Positions 26,101 through 53,255 of a DNA stretch of 64,000 nucleotides are shown piece by piece; position 1 is the stretch's first letter, and the number at the start of each line of letters is the position of its first letter. The stretch is from Pagrus major. Taxonomy: Eukaryota; Chordata; Actinopteri; Spariformes; Sparidae. The notes below the pieces were generated by a model. It made no database searches and was not told where the DNA came from. It was given only the letters and a program-made list of their open reading frames with translations. Where the stretch lies: positions 14,157,446 through 14,221,445 of the forward strand of contig NC_133234.1 in NCBI RefSeq assembly GCF_040436345.1. The letters run 5' to 3'. Made by a program: the position numbers and the translations under genes.

Positions 26101-27127
26101 GCAAAACAAAGAATCGGTCACGGTGATGAGAGACGAATCCACGTTGGCCCTGAACATCAACCATTTCTCAATGCAGACTCCTGATCTGTAAAATAAAATG
26201 GTTTCTTTAAAGGCAAATGATCTGCCTCTAATGTGCTTTAACATCAGAGCGTGTGCAGAAGACTTACATGTATTTCTGTGGACATCCGGTGAAGACGGTG
26301 CTCAAGTTCGTGATACCACAATCAACTTTGTCACAACAGCAGCCGATGTCACAGAAATCAGGGGTTAAATCACAGAGACAACCTGGACGACAACAGAAAA
26401 GACTTGTGTTAGTCAAGTGTGTTACCAGGTTCACTGATTTAAATGCACAGTATGTAATTTCGGCCACTAGGGGACTCTGAACCAGAACAAAAGATGTAGC
26501 AGTGTGGGATCATGGGAGTTGTTGTCTTCATTGATAAGCAACCAACATTGTCAGTGTACATTTATCCGATGTTACTCAGACAGACATGTTCACAGATGAG
26601 GTAATGTTTTAATGATTTATTCACATTACATTAAGTGATGCCAACTTTCTTCCTCACTCTTTGACTTGAACAGTGGGGGGGGGGGCAGTTTGATGGATCA
26701 TATAGTACATTGGAGACACTTTGCCTAAACAAAGGACTTGTTGCAGAATAAAAACAAAGGCAGCTGGACTGACAGTTTCACTCAATAACATGAAGAAGAG
26801 ATGTAAGGTACCCTCTGAAGTCACCAGAGGTTGGGCAGTGGTTGCAGGGGGCTCTTCGGTGGCCACAGCGGGAGCTTCAGACACAGTCAGCGTCGTGTTT
26901 GGAGAGTCCTGAGTGAAGTTGAGGGTAGCTGCCTCAGTGGTGCCAACACTGGCCGAGTCCACGGCCTCGGTACCGCCCGGAGCAGGGGTTGGTGAGCTGA
27001 AAGACTCCCCGGCGGTAGGGGTCGAGTTAACGGTTGAAGTGACCCCTGACTCTGTGGCTGCGTTTGCCAAACGACCACACAAGACGAGAAATATCTGAAC
27101 GGCACGACACCACTGGCGGGAATTCAT
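23141..27127 (-). CDS. tctn3: tectonic-3, ciliary transition-zone protein
   Basis: Tectonics belong to the MKS complex at the ciliary transition zone, and TCTN3 is needed for Hedgehog signalling. Fourteen exons read from 27127 down: 26812-27127, 26268-26382, 26088-26185, 25781-25893, 25584-25692, 25336-25448, 25203-25241, 24626-24700, 24432-24551, about 24251-24349, about 24048-24151, 23808-23955, 23493-23627, 23141-23386. They total 610 codons with stop (human about 607 residues). Seen: hydrophobic signal segment at residues 7-23, Thr/Pro-rich mucin-like stretch (about 25-105), CDLTPDFCDIGCCCD cysteine motif (about 108), and a C-terminal hydrophobic helix (VTWSLMLFTIMLLTGL). VTFVDITVYPEPPRGSP and the C-terminal membrane helix point to TCTN3 rather than secreted TCTN1. 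The borders at 24251 and 24151 were chosen by phase and are less sure. An in-frame ATG 11 codons upstream (27160) was rejected because the signal peptide follows 27127. Confidence 0.87.
26438..26640. mobile_element. partial MITE-like element in tctn3 intron 1
   Basis: AATGCACAGTATGTAATTTC followed by CGGCCACTAGGGG has the look of a terminal end seen in many fish MITEs. A convincing inverted right end was not found; CATTACATTAAG near 26625 may be its decayed remnant. The right boundary is therefore approximate. Confidence 0.4.
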
Positions 27128-28740
27128 TTCGTCAAAGAGACATGTTGCTGTCAACAGCAAAGTAAAGTAACGTTACGGCGAGCTGATTAGCATTAGCTAC
27201 ATAGCTTATGTTAACTTGACAGTTAGCTCGTATTATATCTCCTACGTCGCTTGTTACAACTTAATTTCCATCACTGTATCTAAAGAAAATGCCTCTAATA
27301 AATTAAAACAACTTTAAAACGACATAAGCCAATCAGAAACATCTTTCCATGGGTGCGTTTAGCTACATGCTATAAATAAATACTCCGCAGAGCAAGCTTC
27401 TCGTTGCCAAGGAAGTCGTCACGGCGACTTCCGGTTCTGGGATATATCTACCGTAAAACCTGTAAAAGAGAAGAAAGACATTTTCCCCAACTTCTTGAAT
27501 TTATATAATCAATCAGCAAATGGGCCTACACAAGTTAATCGAACAATTAAAAAGAAGAGGACAACAAAGAAATGAATTGAAAAGGGCGATTAACACATCA
27601 GATTTTTTTTAATAGAAATATAAAGTCATAATTAAAATCAAGAGGACATCTAAACCTAATGAAGACATGTATTTTATTTGTAAAATATTGTTTAATCCAA
27701 TAAATAGACTCTTTTTACATGTTGACCACACTCCATGTTTGTGGTAACAGAGATACTTTGCCCCTGATAAAGCTGAACTAGTTTTTAAATGAACTAGTCA
27801 TTTTAAATGTAATATTTAAAAGAACATTTTCTTTATGAAAATGTTAAAATCTGGACTGGCATCTGTCATGGCAGAAAACTGAATTGGTGACAAAGAAGGC
27901 GACACAACCACTTCTTCAGAGTGGATAAGACACTTAATCTGGGAGGAAGGATTGTCATCTGGACAATTTATTGAAAGATGTTGGCTTCAAATTCAGATTT
28001 CAGAGATTGTTGTCTGAAAAACCAGAGGGAATGAAGAGGCGCTTGCATACATCTGCAGTCCTTCCCTAGAAATTTGCTCCCAACTGACCATCCTCTCAAT
28101 TATGCATATCAGTTCGAGGTTATGCTTCAGTATACGCATGCTATTGCAGTTACTGGCTTCTGACTTTGTAAAATACTCAAAGTATATGGTTAATAAATAT
28201 GATTTTATCTGAGGTAATGACTGTTTCTCACCTCAGTACCATTTTACTCAGTCTCCAGAATATCAACTTTAAATGCAGTCTACAAGCATGTCTTGCTAAA
28301 ATTCCTAACATAATTTGTGCCTCGTAACCCACATGCATCATCCAACAAAGTCCGATGTATCAGAACATTAAAAAAATCCAGTTCCTGCAATGGTTAAGCT
28401 ATTAAACCATAAACATCTCCCTAAGCACCAAGATGCATCACTTACATCATCATCTTTTATTTCTCTCTGAAAAAAAAATAGGTCAAAGCAGTTATTCACT
28501 GAAAAGCTGCTGCAAATGCATAGTTTGAAAAATGGTGATTAAAGAGTGTGTGTGTTTGTGACCTTGTTTCAACCCCTTCAGTATATACAGAAATGTAAGC
28601 CCTTAAGGTCTTAATCTTATGAACAAAATGGTGATTTGTATAAGTCTCACAATACAATGACAAAAACAAATGTCTTATCAGATTACCTGTTCTCTGTATT
28701 GTGTGTGCCTTCATCTCTGCCACCTGATAATGTGTAAAAG

Positions 28741-28836
28741 ATATCTACGTGGCACACAATGCCAGAGACAACCTGTTGAGCCACTTTGATTCTGAAAATC
28801 TGAAGTTCATGTGAAGAGGGTGTAAGTACATTAAAT
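28741..28836 (+). pseudogene. relic of a sulfotransferase PAPS-binding exon
   Basis: The segment reads ATCTACGTGGCACACAATGC, then GACAACCTG, CACTTTGAT, AAGTTCATG and a donor GTAAGTA. This follows the order of the live SULT exon at 34468-34594 (ATCTACGTGGCACGCAATGC ...). It lacks a few bases after the first 40 and about 45 bp in the middle, and has TGA in the ancestral frame. The predicted translation keeps IYVAxNAxDNL, the 3'-phosphoadenosine binding motif of SULTs. No neighbouring exons of the copy were recognised, so it is a dead remnant of a duplicated gene. Confidence 0.8.
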
Positions 28837-28949
28837 AACACTCCTTAGTGAAAGCTTACCTTCGATCACTTATAATTAATCACACAAAGATTCTAGTAGG
28901 AGACTCTGGGATCCATAACACAATGAAAAAATAAGTTGAATTCTTGACT

Positions 28950-29110
28950 TAACTGTTTTTCCTCATGACGAGATACTTAGTAGTCTATGCTTCAGTGGCC
29001 ATGATGAGATTAGCAGCACCCTGCAGGCTGCAGACTGCACTGAATGCCAATCAGAGGTGAACAAAAATGTTCCTTGAGATCTACACCAACAACAAAACAT
29101 TTTTAGTTGT
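28950..29110 (+). repeat. duplicated sulfotransferase intron segment
   Basis: Words such as CATGACGAGATACTTAGTA, CTTCAGTGGCCATGATGAGA and AAAATGTTCCTTGAGATC recur in the same order at 34795-34900 in the live gene (CATGAGAAACTTAGTATG, CTCAGTGACCATGACGAGA, AAAATGTTCTTTCAGATC). Both copies lie shortly downstream of the corresponding exon. This shows that the relic arose by DNA duplication including the intron, not by retroposition. Confidence 0.75.
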
Positions 29111-32100
29111 ATTCTGTGGTTTTGTTCCTGCTCATTTATGAGGTGAGCCATATTTTCAATCAGAACTATGTATTTTGTTTCACAGTCTGGATAACTGGGC
29201 CCCACACCAAAACTTTCTAATGACTTGTTATGAAAGTAAAGAAAGTTCAGGAGGTCTCAAATATAGTTCAGGTTTTTTTAAAAAGTAGTTTTGACAGAAG
29301 TATTTTTTGACACAGTGAAAAGTGATACACGTAAAAAGAGAGACTGTTCATGAGAGATGTTCAAATCAAATGTAAAGTAAGCTAAACTACCCTATCATGA
29401 CTTATACATATTCACTTCCCTACAACTTTCAAACTTCATGCTTCAAGTTTATGATGAAGGTTTCCTGCCAAAAAATTCTGTTTCTCAAGCCTGACTGGAG
29501 CTCCCCCAAGCCACGGAGAAAAAACTGTTTCAACAGACTGAGTAGAAGTAACCATGACGAGTAAACTGACCTGGATGTGTACAAAAAAAATTGGAGAACT
29601 GAAATCTAGTTTTGAACTGAGTCATCTAACTGTCACAGCTTTTACCTAATTGTTACAGCAAACTGGTATTTTTTTTATTGTAAAGCTTTGTCAAACCAAT
29701 TACACAGTTTGTATTAGTAAAAATTACTGAGTACAGGTAAACCTTTTCAGCTGTGCCCCCTGGTGGATGCATGACCACCAGAAATTAACCTTTAGTATTT
29801 CACATGTTATGAAATAATTGACCGGTTTTAATATACAGGTAAACAGTCATGAATGTGTAGTGTTTAGTCAATCAGATTAATAATAAATATTTTTAGCAAG
29901 TCTTGCATTCTATTTCCTTAGATTTACTAAATAGTGTGTCAAACAGACCAGGCTGTCAGTGATGTTTACTGTATGCAGGATTAACAGTGTGTGACAGGTG
30001 AGGGTGATGACTGTGAACTCGCCTGCACCCTCACTGCTCCCTTCACCGTCTGTGGCTGTGGAAAAATAAACAAACTCTGACCTTAAGTTCATTCGCTAAT
30101 ACTTTCTGTGACTCTGTTTTATTAATGGGTCTCATTTGAGAAATGCTTGTGTGCTGGTGGAGCCAGAGATAAAAACACTGAGCTCCAGATGTGAACGTGT
30201 GGAGCTGCACAGATTTAAATCAGGATGACAACAAAAAATGTAAAATAGAGGGTCAAAATTACTATTATAGTTATCAATTGAATTGAATAATCAGTAATGA
30301 TTATCATAACATTCTTGATCCACCTCTGGAAAACATCCTGGTCGTCTGCAGGCTCAAAGATTCAAGTGTGTGGTCTCAGACAGGAGGCTTGTGTTTGTAT
30401 TCAGGTTTTTTTCAAAAGTTGAAGTTGCCCGACTGTTGGAGCAGCTGAACACTGCACAGGTTTTTCCTGATTTCCTACACATTGTTGTCAAAAGCCACAT
30501 TATGTAGGAAGTAAAGATAAAAGTAGATCATTGTTTACTCTTTAGCACAAGTGTCTATTATTGAGATTAATGATGATTTGTCTACTTTCTGTACTTCCCT
30601 GGATTCGTGTATAGACATTTTTACATCAAAGCGCCCTTCAGAAGAAGTCTGTTTTTATTTCATGATGGCATTTTTTCCACCTTTTAAGCCAATCACAAGC
30701 TTAAAGGTGCACTCAATGCCAAAGGAAACTACATAAATAAACAAACTCTTTGTTTTCATGACTGAATAAACAAACTGAACTTAAAGGACAACACAGTTTC
30801 ATACTGTTTATATTTGGCGGACCCTGCCACCTTTCTAGCTTCAAACAGTGTTCTGGGGACCTTATTTTCCTCTGAGAACAGCTTGTTTATTCAGTTACAG
30901 AAAAAATAAGTATTTCTGAGTTTGTATTATTACCTCATTAATATTGTAAATATTAAAACTCTGAGTTTGAATTTCTTATCTAAAACTACACAGGGCCCCC
31001 ATTAACTAATACATGCTTCTATTGTTGCCAATTAGCTCGTGTTAGCTAAAGCCAGTCATTTTGAATTAATCATTAACCCAAAGAGGCTGTTGTAAATGTG
31101 GGTAAACATATAGCTTTTGTACTATAATTTAAAACATATGGAGCATGAATTCAGTGAAAGAGACCTTTCCATTCATCAGTTACAGCTGTTTCTGTTTTAG
31201 CAAAAGTCTATCCACATGGGGACACTGTGGCCTGTAATTTAATCTAAATGTTAACGTCCTGCTTTCATTTAACATGTATCCAAATTCAAGCGTTATCCTT
31301 GAGGTTGCTTTACATTTATCTTCATTGAATTTATCCCTGTGGGTTTCTGCACTTTAAAAGACAGTCATTCACAAGCAGTCTTTTGAATTGTAAAGAGGAC
31401 TCTGTATGTTGCCAAATGTTTCAGGCAACTGAGCCTATTTTCTGAGAAAATATTGTTCTACCTTTGGCAGGATATTGACTGTGGAAATCCTGGAATGTCA
31501 ATTTCAGCTGCTTCTGGCTGAACTGAGAATAGCAAAACTTTATCTTTCACTGCCATTAAGTTTGACCTGAATGTTTGAGTCCAAAGGTATGTTTCATCTG
31601 TAGTAAACACAAGTGGCATGAGTGAAATCACATGGTGATAACATCATTATTTCTTGTTCTGTCAGGTTAAGTGTTTGCCTCTGTCGTGTATAGAGCCCTT
31701 TTAGGACCCGCCCTGGTCACTTCCTCAGATTACAGGGGGAAGCAGTCAAGACAAGTTGTGAGCAAAAGTGGAATTCATGCGTAACTGGGAATGTTACATA
31801 AGGGCACTTTAGTGTAGGTCTGCTTGTGCAAGTTCCTGGTGGCAGACAGACAAGAACCTGGTACAAGCACTCAGACAGCCAGGTTACAAAGATAGAAAGG
31901 GAGGAGAAAAACAGTCAGACCTCAGCTGGGAGCTCAGGAGGGATTGTTTTTGGAGTCAGATGGAGAGGATTTAGGTTGAAAACCAGAAGAATTCAAGAGA
32001 GGAACCAATAGGACGAGGAGATAATGAAAGTGTAAAGAGGTTGTGCGTGCAGTAATTGCTTAACAACCAAACAGGGAGGGGCTCGCTGGAATTTATTGTC

Positions 32101-32277
32101 TACAAAAACAAATCAACTGTGAATGTTTGACAAAGGACCTAAAGCCAGCTGAGAGAGGAGCTGCAGAGGACAGGACTTCAGTGACAAACCACCGGACCAG
32201 CCTCGCTTGAGCCATTTCACAGTGGATTATCAGCTTGTTTCTTGATTTCTTGGAGTTAACTTTTGACAGTGTGAATC

Positions 32278-37224
<4,947 letters not shown>

Positions 37225-38108
37225 CGGATTTGGGCTTTAACAAAAACGATGCAGCTCTGCAAGCCAAAGACCAATGAACTGTCACTGTTAAGCACTAAAA
37301 GGCAGAAATACTGTAGAATATTTGACACGAGCTAAAAACCAAAACAATGAATGAATAAAACTAAAATTGTTTGTCTCACATCTCAAACCTGGATGTTAAA
37401 CACTGTATACACCAAATGTACGTTTAAAAGATGAATAAAAATGTGCGCCACAATGCAAGTACATGAGTTTGTAATCATCACTTTATTTCAGCTTATCACG
37501 TAAACAATATATAAGACCAAAAGTGTTGTGACTGAGTGGACATGCCCATTTAATGTCATGAGACCTCCAACAGAGTCTGCTGACTGCATGGAGCCTATAG
37601 AGAGCGCTGGCAGCTGAAGGCATGAGGTTTTTCTGCCCATATGAAGTCATTTTGCAACCCTACACCACACTGTACAGAGCCCAGCCAAAAAAGCAGGGAG
37701 GCTGCCTGCGACACGAGCAACAAAGACTAGAATAAAAATAATGAGCTGGAAAGTCAATCATATGAAAATGGACAGAGGACACAAAAACACAACGGCTGAG
37801 AATATCCAAGTTTAACAAAAAATCACTTTTAATACATACTTTAGTTCTTAGAATAAAATCTTAAATATGTTAATACTTTATCGGCAGGGAAACGTCCCTC
37901 GTTTTAATTCAATCTCCTTCCCTATATAGAGGCTATGTTTATGTAGATTTTTTTGTGTTTTATTGTTTTTTATGATACATTTTCCTGTATTTTCTCCTCT
38001 CTCTTCTATTGGTTGGCTCACAATGGTTCCCATCTTCAGTTGTGATCTTCCTCTCTCTCTTCTCCGCCTCTTTCTCTCCAACCCTTAAGATCCTCTTCTT
38101 CTACATCT
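37225..38108. other. tail-to-tail 3' UTRs of the SULT gene and atp2a1
   Basis: SULT poly(A) signals AATAAA lie at 37354-37359 and 37434-37439. A minus-strand AATAAA for atp2a1 lies at 37482-37487. The nearest opposed signals are 43 bp apart, so mRNA ends probably meet or overlap. The atp2a1 3' UTR would be about 630 nt. Confidence 0.65.
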
Positions 38109-48659
<10,551 letters not shown>

Positions 48660-48837
48660 CCTTTCAGGATAGACAAGGGATTGCCCGTCTATGCGTGCCT
48701 ATCCGTGCTCTTTTAACTTCTTGCTGTTCTCTGCAGCTTTTACCCTTGTCCACCACCCTCACCTAGAAGTGTGGCACCCTCCAATTCAGGAGTGCTGGTC
48801 TGACAGAAAGAGCGAATAAGTGCTAACACGCTCAGGG

Positions 48838-48844
48838 TTTTATA
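48838..48844 (-). promoter_or_regulatory. TATA box of atp2a1
   Basis: Minus-strand TATAAAA lies about 180 bp upstream of the atp2a1 start codon. This would place the transcription start near 48810 and give a leader of about 150 nt. A TATA promoter suits a strongly tissue-specific muscle gene. The start site itself is inferred. Confidence 0.55.
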
Positions 48845-51800
48845 CTACCAAAAGGCTCGGGATTGGTAGACACCCCGCTGACACACGCCTCCAAATTCCA
48901 GCATGGGAGGACATGGTGGGGTGGGATGGAGGAGGGGTGCGGGTGGGGCTCGAGGTGGAGCAATGGGGAGGTGAGATGGTGGACTTGGACAGGAACTGGG
49001 TACATGGCTTGGATTTGGAAAGGAGGTAATGCAGGAGTGTGGTGGTGCAGGGTGCTCGAGGGGGGGTTGGGGGTCGCACCGTGGATGAAAATGAGATCTG
49101 TTTTTGGAACATGCATGGTCAGTGGAATAAGACGAAGGGAGAAGGTGAGAGAGTGAGAGAGGAGATCATCCAGAGGGGAGGAAGGGGGGGTCGACACTGA
49201 GTGACGGCTCAACTGGTTTCTGCTGAGGAAGGTGGCTGAGCCAGAGAGAGGACTGAAGAAGGGACATGGTGAAGCAATAATTCAGTGCAAGAATTAGCTG
49301 GCATTTTTACAAGGACAATGTAAGTTAGACCTGTTGGCACATTGACACCAGAAATTAGAACTTTGGGCATCAGTGCCGCATCATCTACTATCATCAACAT
49401 GTGTACATCTATCTAAAGCCCTGCAGAGTTCATAAACACTCATACTTACAGACAGCAGACATGATGATAAACCAAGTTAAGTAAGACATGGGAATGATAA
49501 AGGAAAGAAGAAAGTGAGCGTGTAGTAGAGGAGTGATCGCAGGGGGACAGGAATGCCAAGAGGACAGCCAAAGTGTCACACTATCGCACCATAGAGGAAA
49601 AGCCCGGGCTGCAGATACAGGAGGATCAAGTTTTATCCCTCCTTTTTTATGAGGAAGAGGAGGCAGCGGGGGAGATATGGTACGGCTTAAGTAGATGCAC
49701 GACAGATAATACCGGTCACAAATTGCTATTGAGTGAGACACAATGGCCTCTTGTGGTGGATTCAGAGCACTGAATTTGTTATTGGCAAGCAAGAAAACAC
49801 ATGACTTAACAGAGAAAATAACATGTTTCTTTTTATATGGTTGGGTCCATTAGTTTACTCGGTCTTTGTAATTTTTATTCCTATAACTGTAAGATGACTT
49901 AAGATTCAAGGGACTTATTATTTGCATGGATAATTCTCGTCTCTAACAACAATACATCAGAGAGTCCACATAGTGAAAATTTCAGTATAAAACCGACCAG
50001 TATGATGTCGAACACAGGCTGTGTTGATTTACAATTTGTTTTTGCAGCAGTAAACGACAGTAAACAGGCTGCTGGGTGGTGCAGAGTCCTCCGTAGTCAG
50101 GAATTCAAGTTGCTGTTGCTAATCAATAAACTGACAGGTGTTCCTGTAGGAACAGCAGTGGTCACTGCTCGTCACATTTGACAGCTACAGGACACATTTT
50201 TGCTGCAATCTATTTATTAGTGTCACCATGCGATTTGTTTTGTGTGAGACAGGCTTTAATCTAAAAAATGTTCTGCAAAGTTTATTTTTGGTCGAACTGC
50301 TCCTAGAAATCTTTTGAGCTCACAGTGTCGGCCATCTGTAAGTTGGTGATTGGTTTTGCTGTGTCATGTTTCATTTGGGTGCCACTGTCACTTGAAGTGT
50401 GGCCGTCAGGGGCGGACTGGATAGTCAGCACATTCAAACAACTTGGGTCAAACAAAATGTGCTTGAGGGAAACAGAAAAAACTGCTATGTAAGATTGAGA
50501 TAGTATATTCACCTACATACGTAGGGCACCACACTTCTTTCTTCTTTTACATTTTGTAGTTGACCAGCACAGCAGCTTTGTATTGAAGGAATTATTATTC
50601 ACTTAGAATTCATACCATCTCAAACTTTAGCTCAAGTGATGATTTTCACAACTTTCTTTTGACCGTAGTGATTTACATGACCTCGCTGACTCACATCATG
50701 ATGTGAACGATCATATAGTTAGCTTCAGGCCTCACAACTAGCCTGTCAAACGGACAAAAAAAGAAGAAGTGGTAAGATGTTCCCAATTCTACGGCTTTAA
50801 ATTCAACATTGTTTGAATTGATAGTTAATTTTTGATTTGATATGTGACATATTTTTTTAAAATCAGATTTAAAATAATTTTCATTTAGTTCAGATTTGGA
50901 TGTACTGTTATTGATACAGTATATACAGTAAGATGCAATAAATAAATATATACTGAATAAGTAAATAAAAGCAGCCTTGAAACAGATTCACTGACTTGCT
51001 CAACGACAGTCAGGCAGGTCGGATGCCTCGAGTAAACTAAGGTTGTCGGACTGACGTTGAATGAACTCTCTAGTCATAGGGACTGACCGTAAGTCAATGT
51101 TAATTCTGGTGGCAATAAAAAACATATATTTCGTTTGGTTTTGTTTGTGAATTTCTTTCTAAATAAATGAGATAAATATCTATATAATACATTTAAAAAA
51201 TAAATTATAAATTAATAAATTATTAATAAATATTTATAATTTTTTTAAACATTTCATGGATCTAAACCTTGGATATTTGCAGTACTTGTGAAGCAACTTA
51301 CTGTTCATATACTACATACCTTTGTGGGCATATTTACAGTATATACATTATTAAGCTATTTGTAACCCAAACATGAGCGTCTGCTGCTCCTCCACAGAGA
51401 ATTTCTAAAATAGGAAGTTGTTTTGTGGCAGCTTTCAAATTTCCAATCAGCTGCTGGTAGCCAACTGACACAACCCTTCAGCCTGCTGGTGAGGGGCAAT
51501 TCCTTTCCCAAATGGTACAGTTCATTATTCATTATGTACAAAGCAGAAAGCTCTTAGTTTCATGCATATTGTGTTCAGAGCTAAATTCAGAGGAATCGAA
51601 ACAGCCATTCTCTTTTGAAAAGCTGAGTACAAAGCTGCACAGTGCATGCATCTATAGAAGCACTTAAGTTGCAAATATATTTAGATTATACATTTTGTAT
51701 TATCATTCAGGAAATGTGTTGAATTTAATTTTGTGTACGTCTATTATCATTTTGTTTGATTTCACTGGCTTTTTCCAAAAGGTATGAGAATGATTAGTGT

Positions 51801-52785
51801 GATGACGAGTGGGCAAACTCCACACGAGGTAGTGAAATATCTACACCCCACCCACATGTATAGGTAAACTGAACTGTAACATCCATAAATAAAGTAAACT
51901 AACATTTGGCTCTTTATGAACTTTTTGTTCCCAGACATGTTGCTAAAACATTTTATTCTTATTCTGTTCTGTCAGTGTCCCCATCTCTGTTTCACCCAGC
52001 CGTTCTCTAGGCCTCAGCTGTTGTGCAGCCGTTGACCTCTGAGATTTGGGGGCTGTGATAGGGGTCGGCCTGTCAGTGTCTCCCTCAGGGCAGAGCAGTG
52101 ACATTTAACTCAATATCCCAGAAGGATAAGGTTTCTCCCTCGCTCCTCTCCATCTTCCACCTCTGTCTATCTCAGTAGCCTGTGGGTGCAGGGACTACTA
52201 TAGCGTAAACCCCTTCAAGCTGGGACACCCATCACCTCCGACTCCCACTGCGGCGCTAACATGCCACGCCCTCGAGCCAGTCTGAGGGATCGCCGTGTGC
52301 CGCCTTCCCTCCCTCCGCTGGTGAACTCTATCCGTGTTCCCAGATCAGTACAAGTGTTAAGTGTTGCAGTGATGCAGCTGTACACACGCCTATCTTACGC
52401 AACTAAGTCTGTCTCTGCTGACTTGCACGGCACAAGCCAAGTGAGAGGGACAAGGCGACATTTGTCACTTAAAGACATGGAGCCAGGAAAGACTGGCATA
52501 TTTCCGAAAGAAGGTTATTGTCATTAACAGCCCATTCTGGGAGTTGCACGCTATCCAGCTGATCTTTATCATCCATTTGTGGTTCAAGTATCCCTCATGT
52601 GCTGTAACTGGTAGTCATAAACACACTTTCATTCATCTAGGCTTACAAAAAACAGCCTTAACTCAGCAAGTAACAACTGGAACATTGATTTTTGTTTTAA
52701 ATAACACAAGTTAACACTGTGGCAGCATCATTTAAACTGCACTTAGTCTAACTTGAGTCAATAATCTGCAGGGTTGTTATGATCT

Positions 52786-53255
52786 TTAAAGGAACAGTTC
52801 ACCCAAAAATGTAATTTTTAACTCGCCCCAATACGGATAGAAAGTTGGGTAAAGTGGTCCGTAGTTCATAGTCCCCAAAACATCTCTGTGTTGCAGCATT
52901 CTACAGATTAGTTGAAGTAGATGAGGACAGAAATCCAGAATTAAATCAAAAAGATGTTATTTACACCCTTTTTTAAAATGAAATCTTCACTTTAGCTGCT
53001 AAGCTGCTTCAGCTGCTAAGGGCTCCGCCACACGTTGGCGGTGTGAGTAACATCTTTTCAAATCAATTTGGAATATCTGGCCTTGGATTAAATCAGACAC
53101 GCTGTATAGAGCCACTTTATGTTTTTTTTGTTTTTTTTGGTTGTTTTAAAAGTCCCCAGCTTCTTCAGCTATGCTGTTTTGCTTCCACTTTCCATCGGCA
53201 CGGGGATGAGAAGATAATGACAGAATTTTCATTTTTGGGTGAACTGTTCCTTTAA
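52786..53255. mobile_element. MITE with perfect 25-bp terminal inverted repeats
   Basis: The first 25 bp (52786-52810, beginning TTAAAGGAACAGTTCACCC) are the exact reverse complement of 53231-53255. The element is 470 bp and non-coding. Perfect ends suggest a comparatively young insertion. The GGAACAGTTCACCCAAAA end is familiar from many fish genomes. The target-site duplication is unclear because both ends sit in TTAA/CTTT context. Confidence 0.85.

Larger units (their letters stand above)
27128..32277. other. intergenic region between tctn3 and the SULT gene
   Basis: About 5.1 kb of AT-rich DNA between two genes that point away from each other. The left end is the tctn3 promoter side, the right end the sulfotransferase promoter and 5' leader. 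A decayed sulfotransferase exon and its intron lie at 28741-29110 (separate entries). No intact open frame with family resemblance was found, and no RNA gene was recognised. Confidence 0.7.

Noticed and set aside
26654-27160. tctn3 start 11 codons upstream at 27160
   Set aside because: The signal peptide begins right after the ATG at 27127, and the upstream residues would bury it.
48832-49212. Opposed frames rich in Pro/Ser or Gly/Trp upstream of atp2a1
   Set aside because: Both are products of the purine-biased G-rich block; no domain, and it lies over the promoter.
52261-52527. 88-codon open frame upstream of atp2a1
   Set aside because: No family resemblance, no neighbouring splice-linked exons and mixed low-complexity composition; chance frame in a GC-richer patch.
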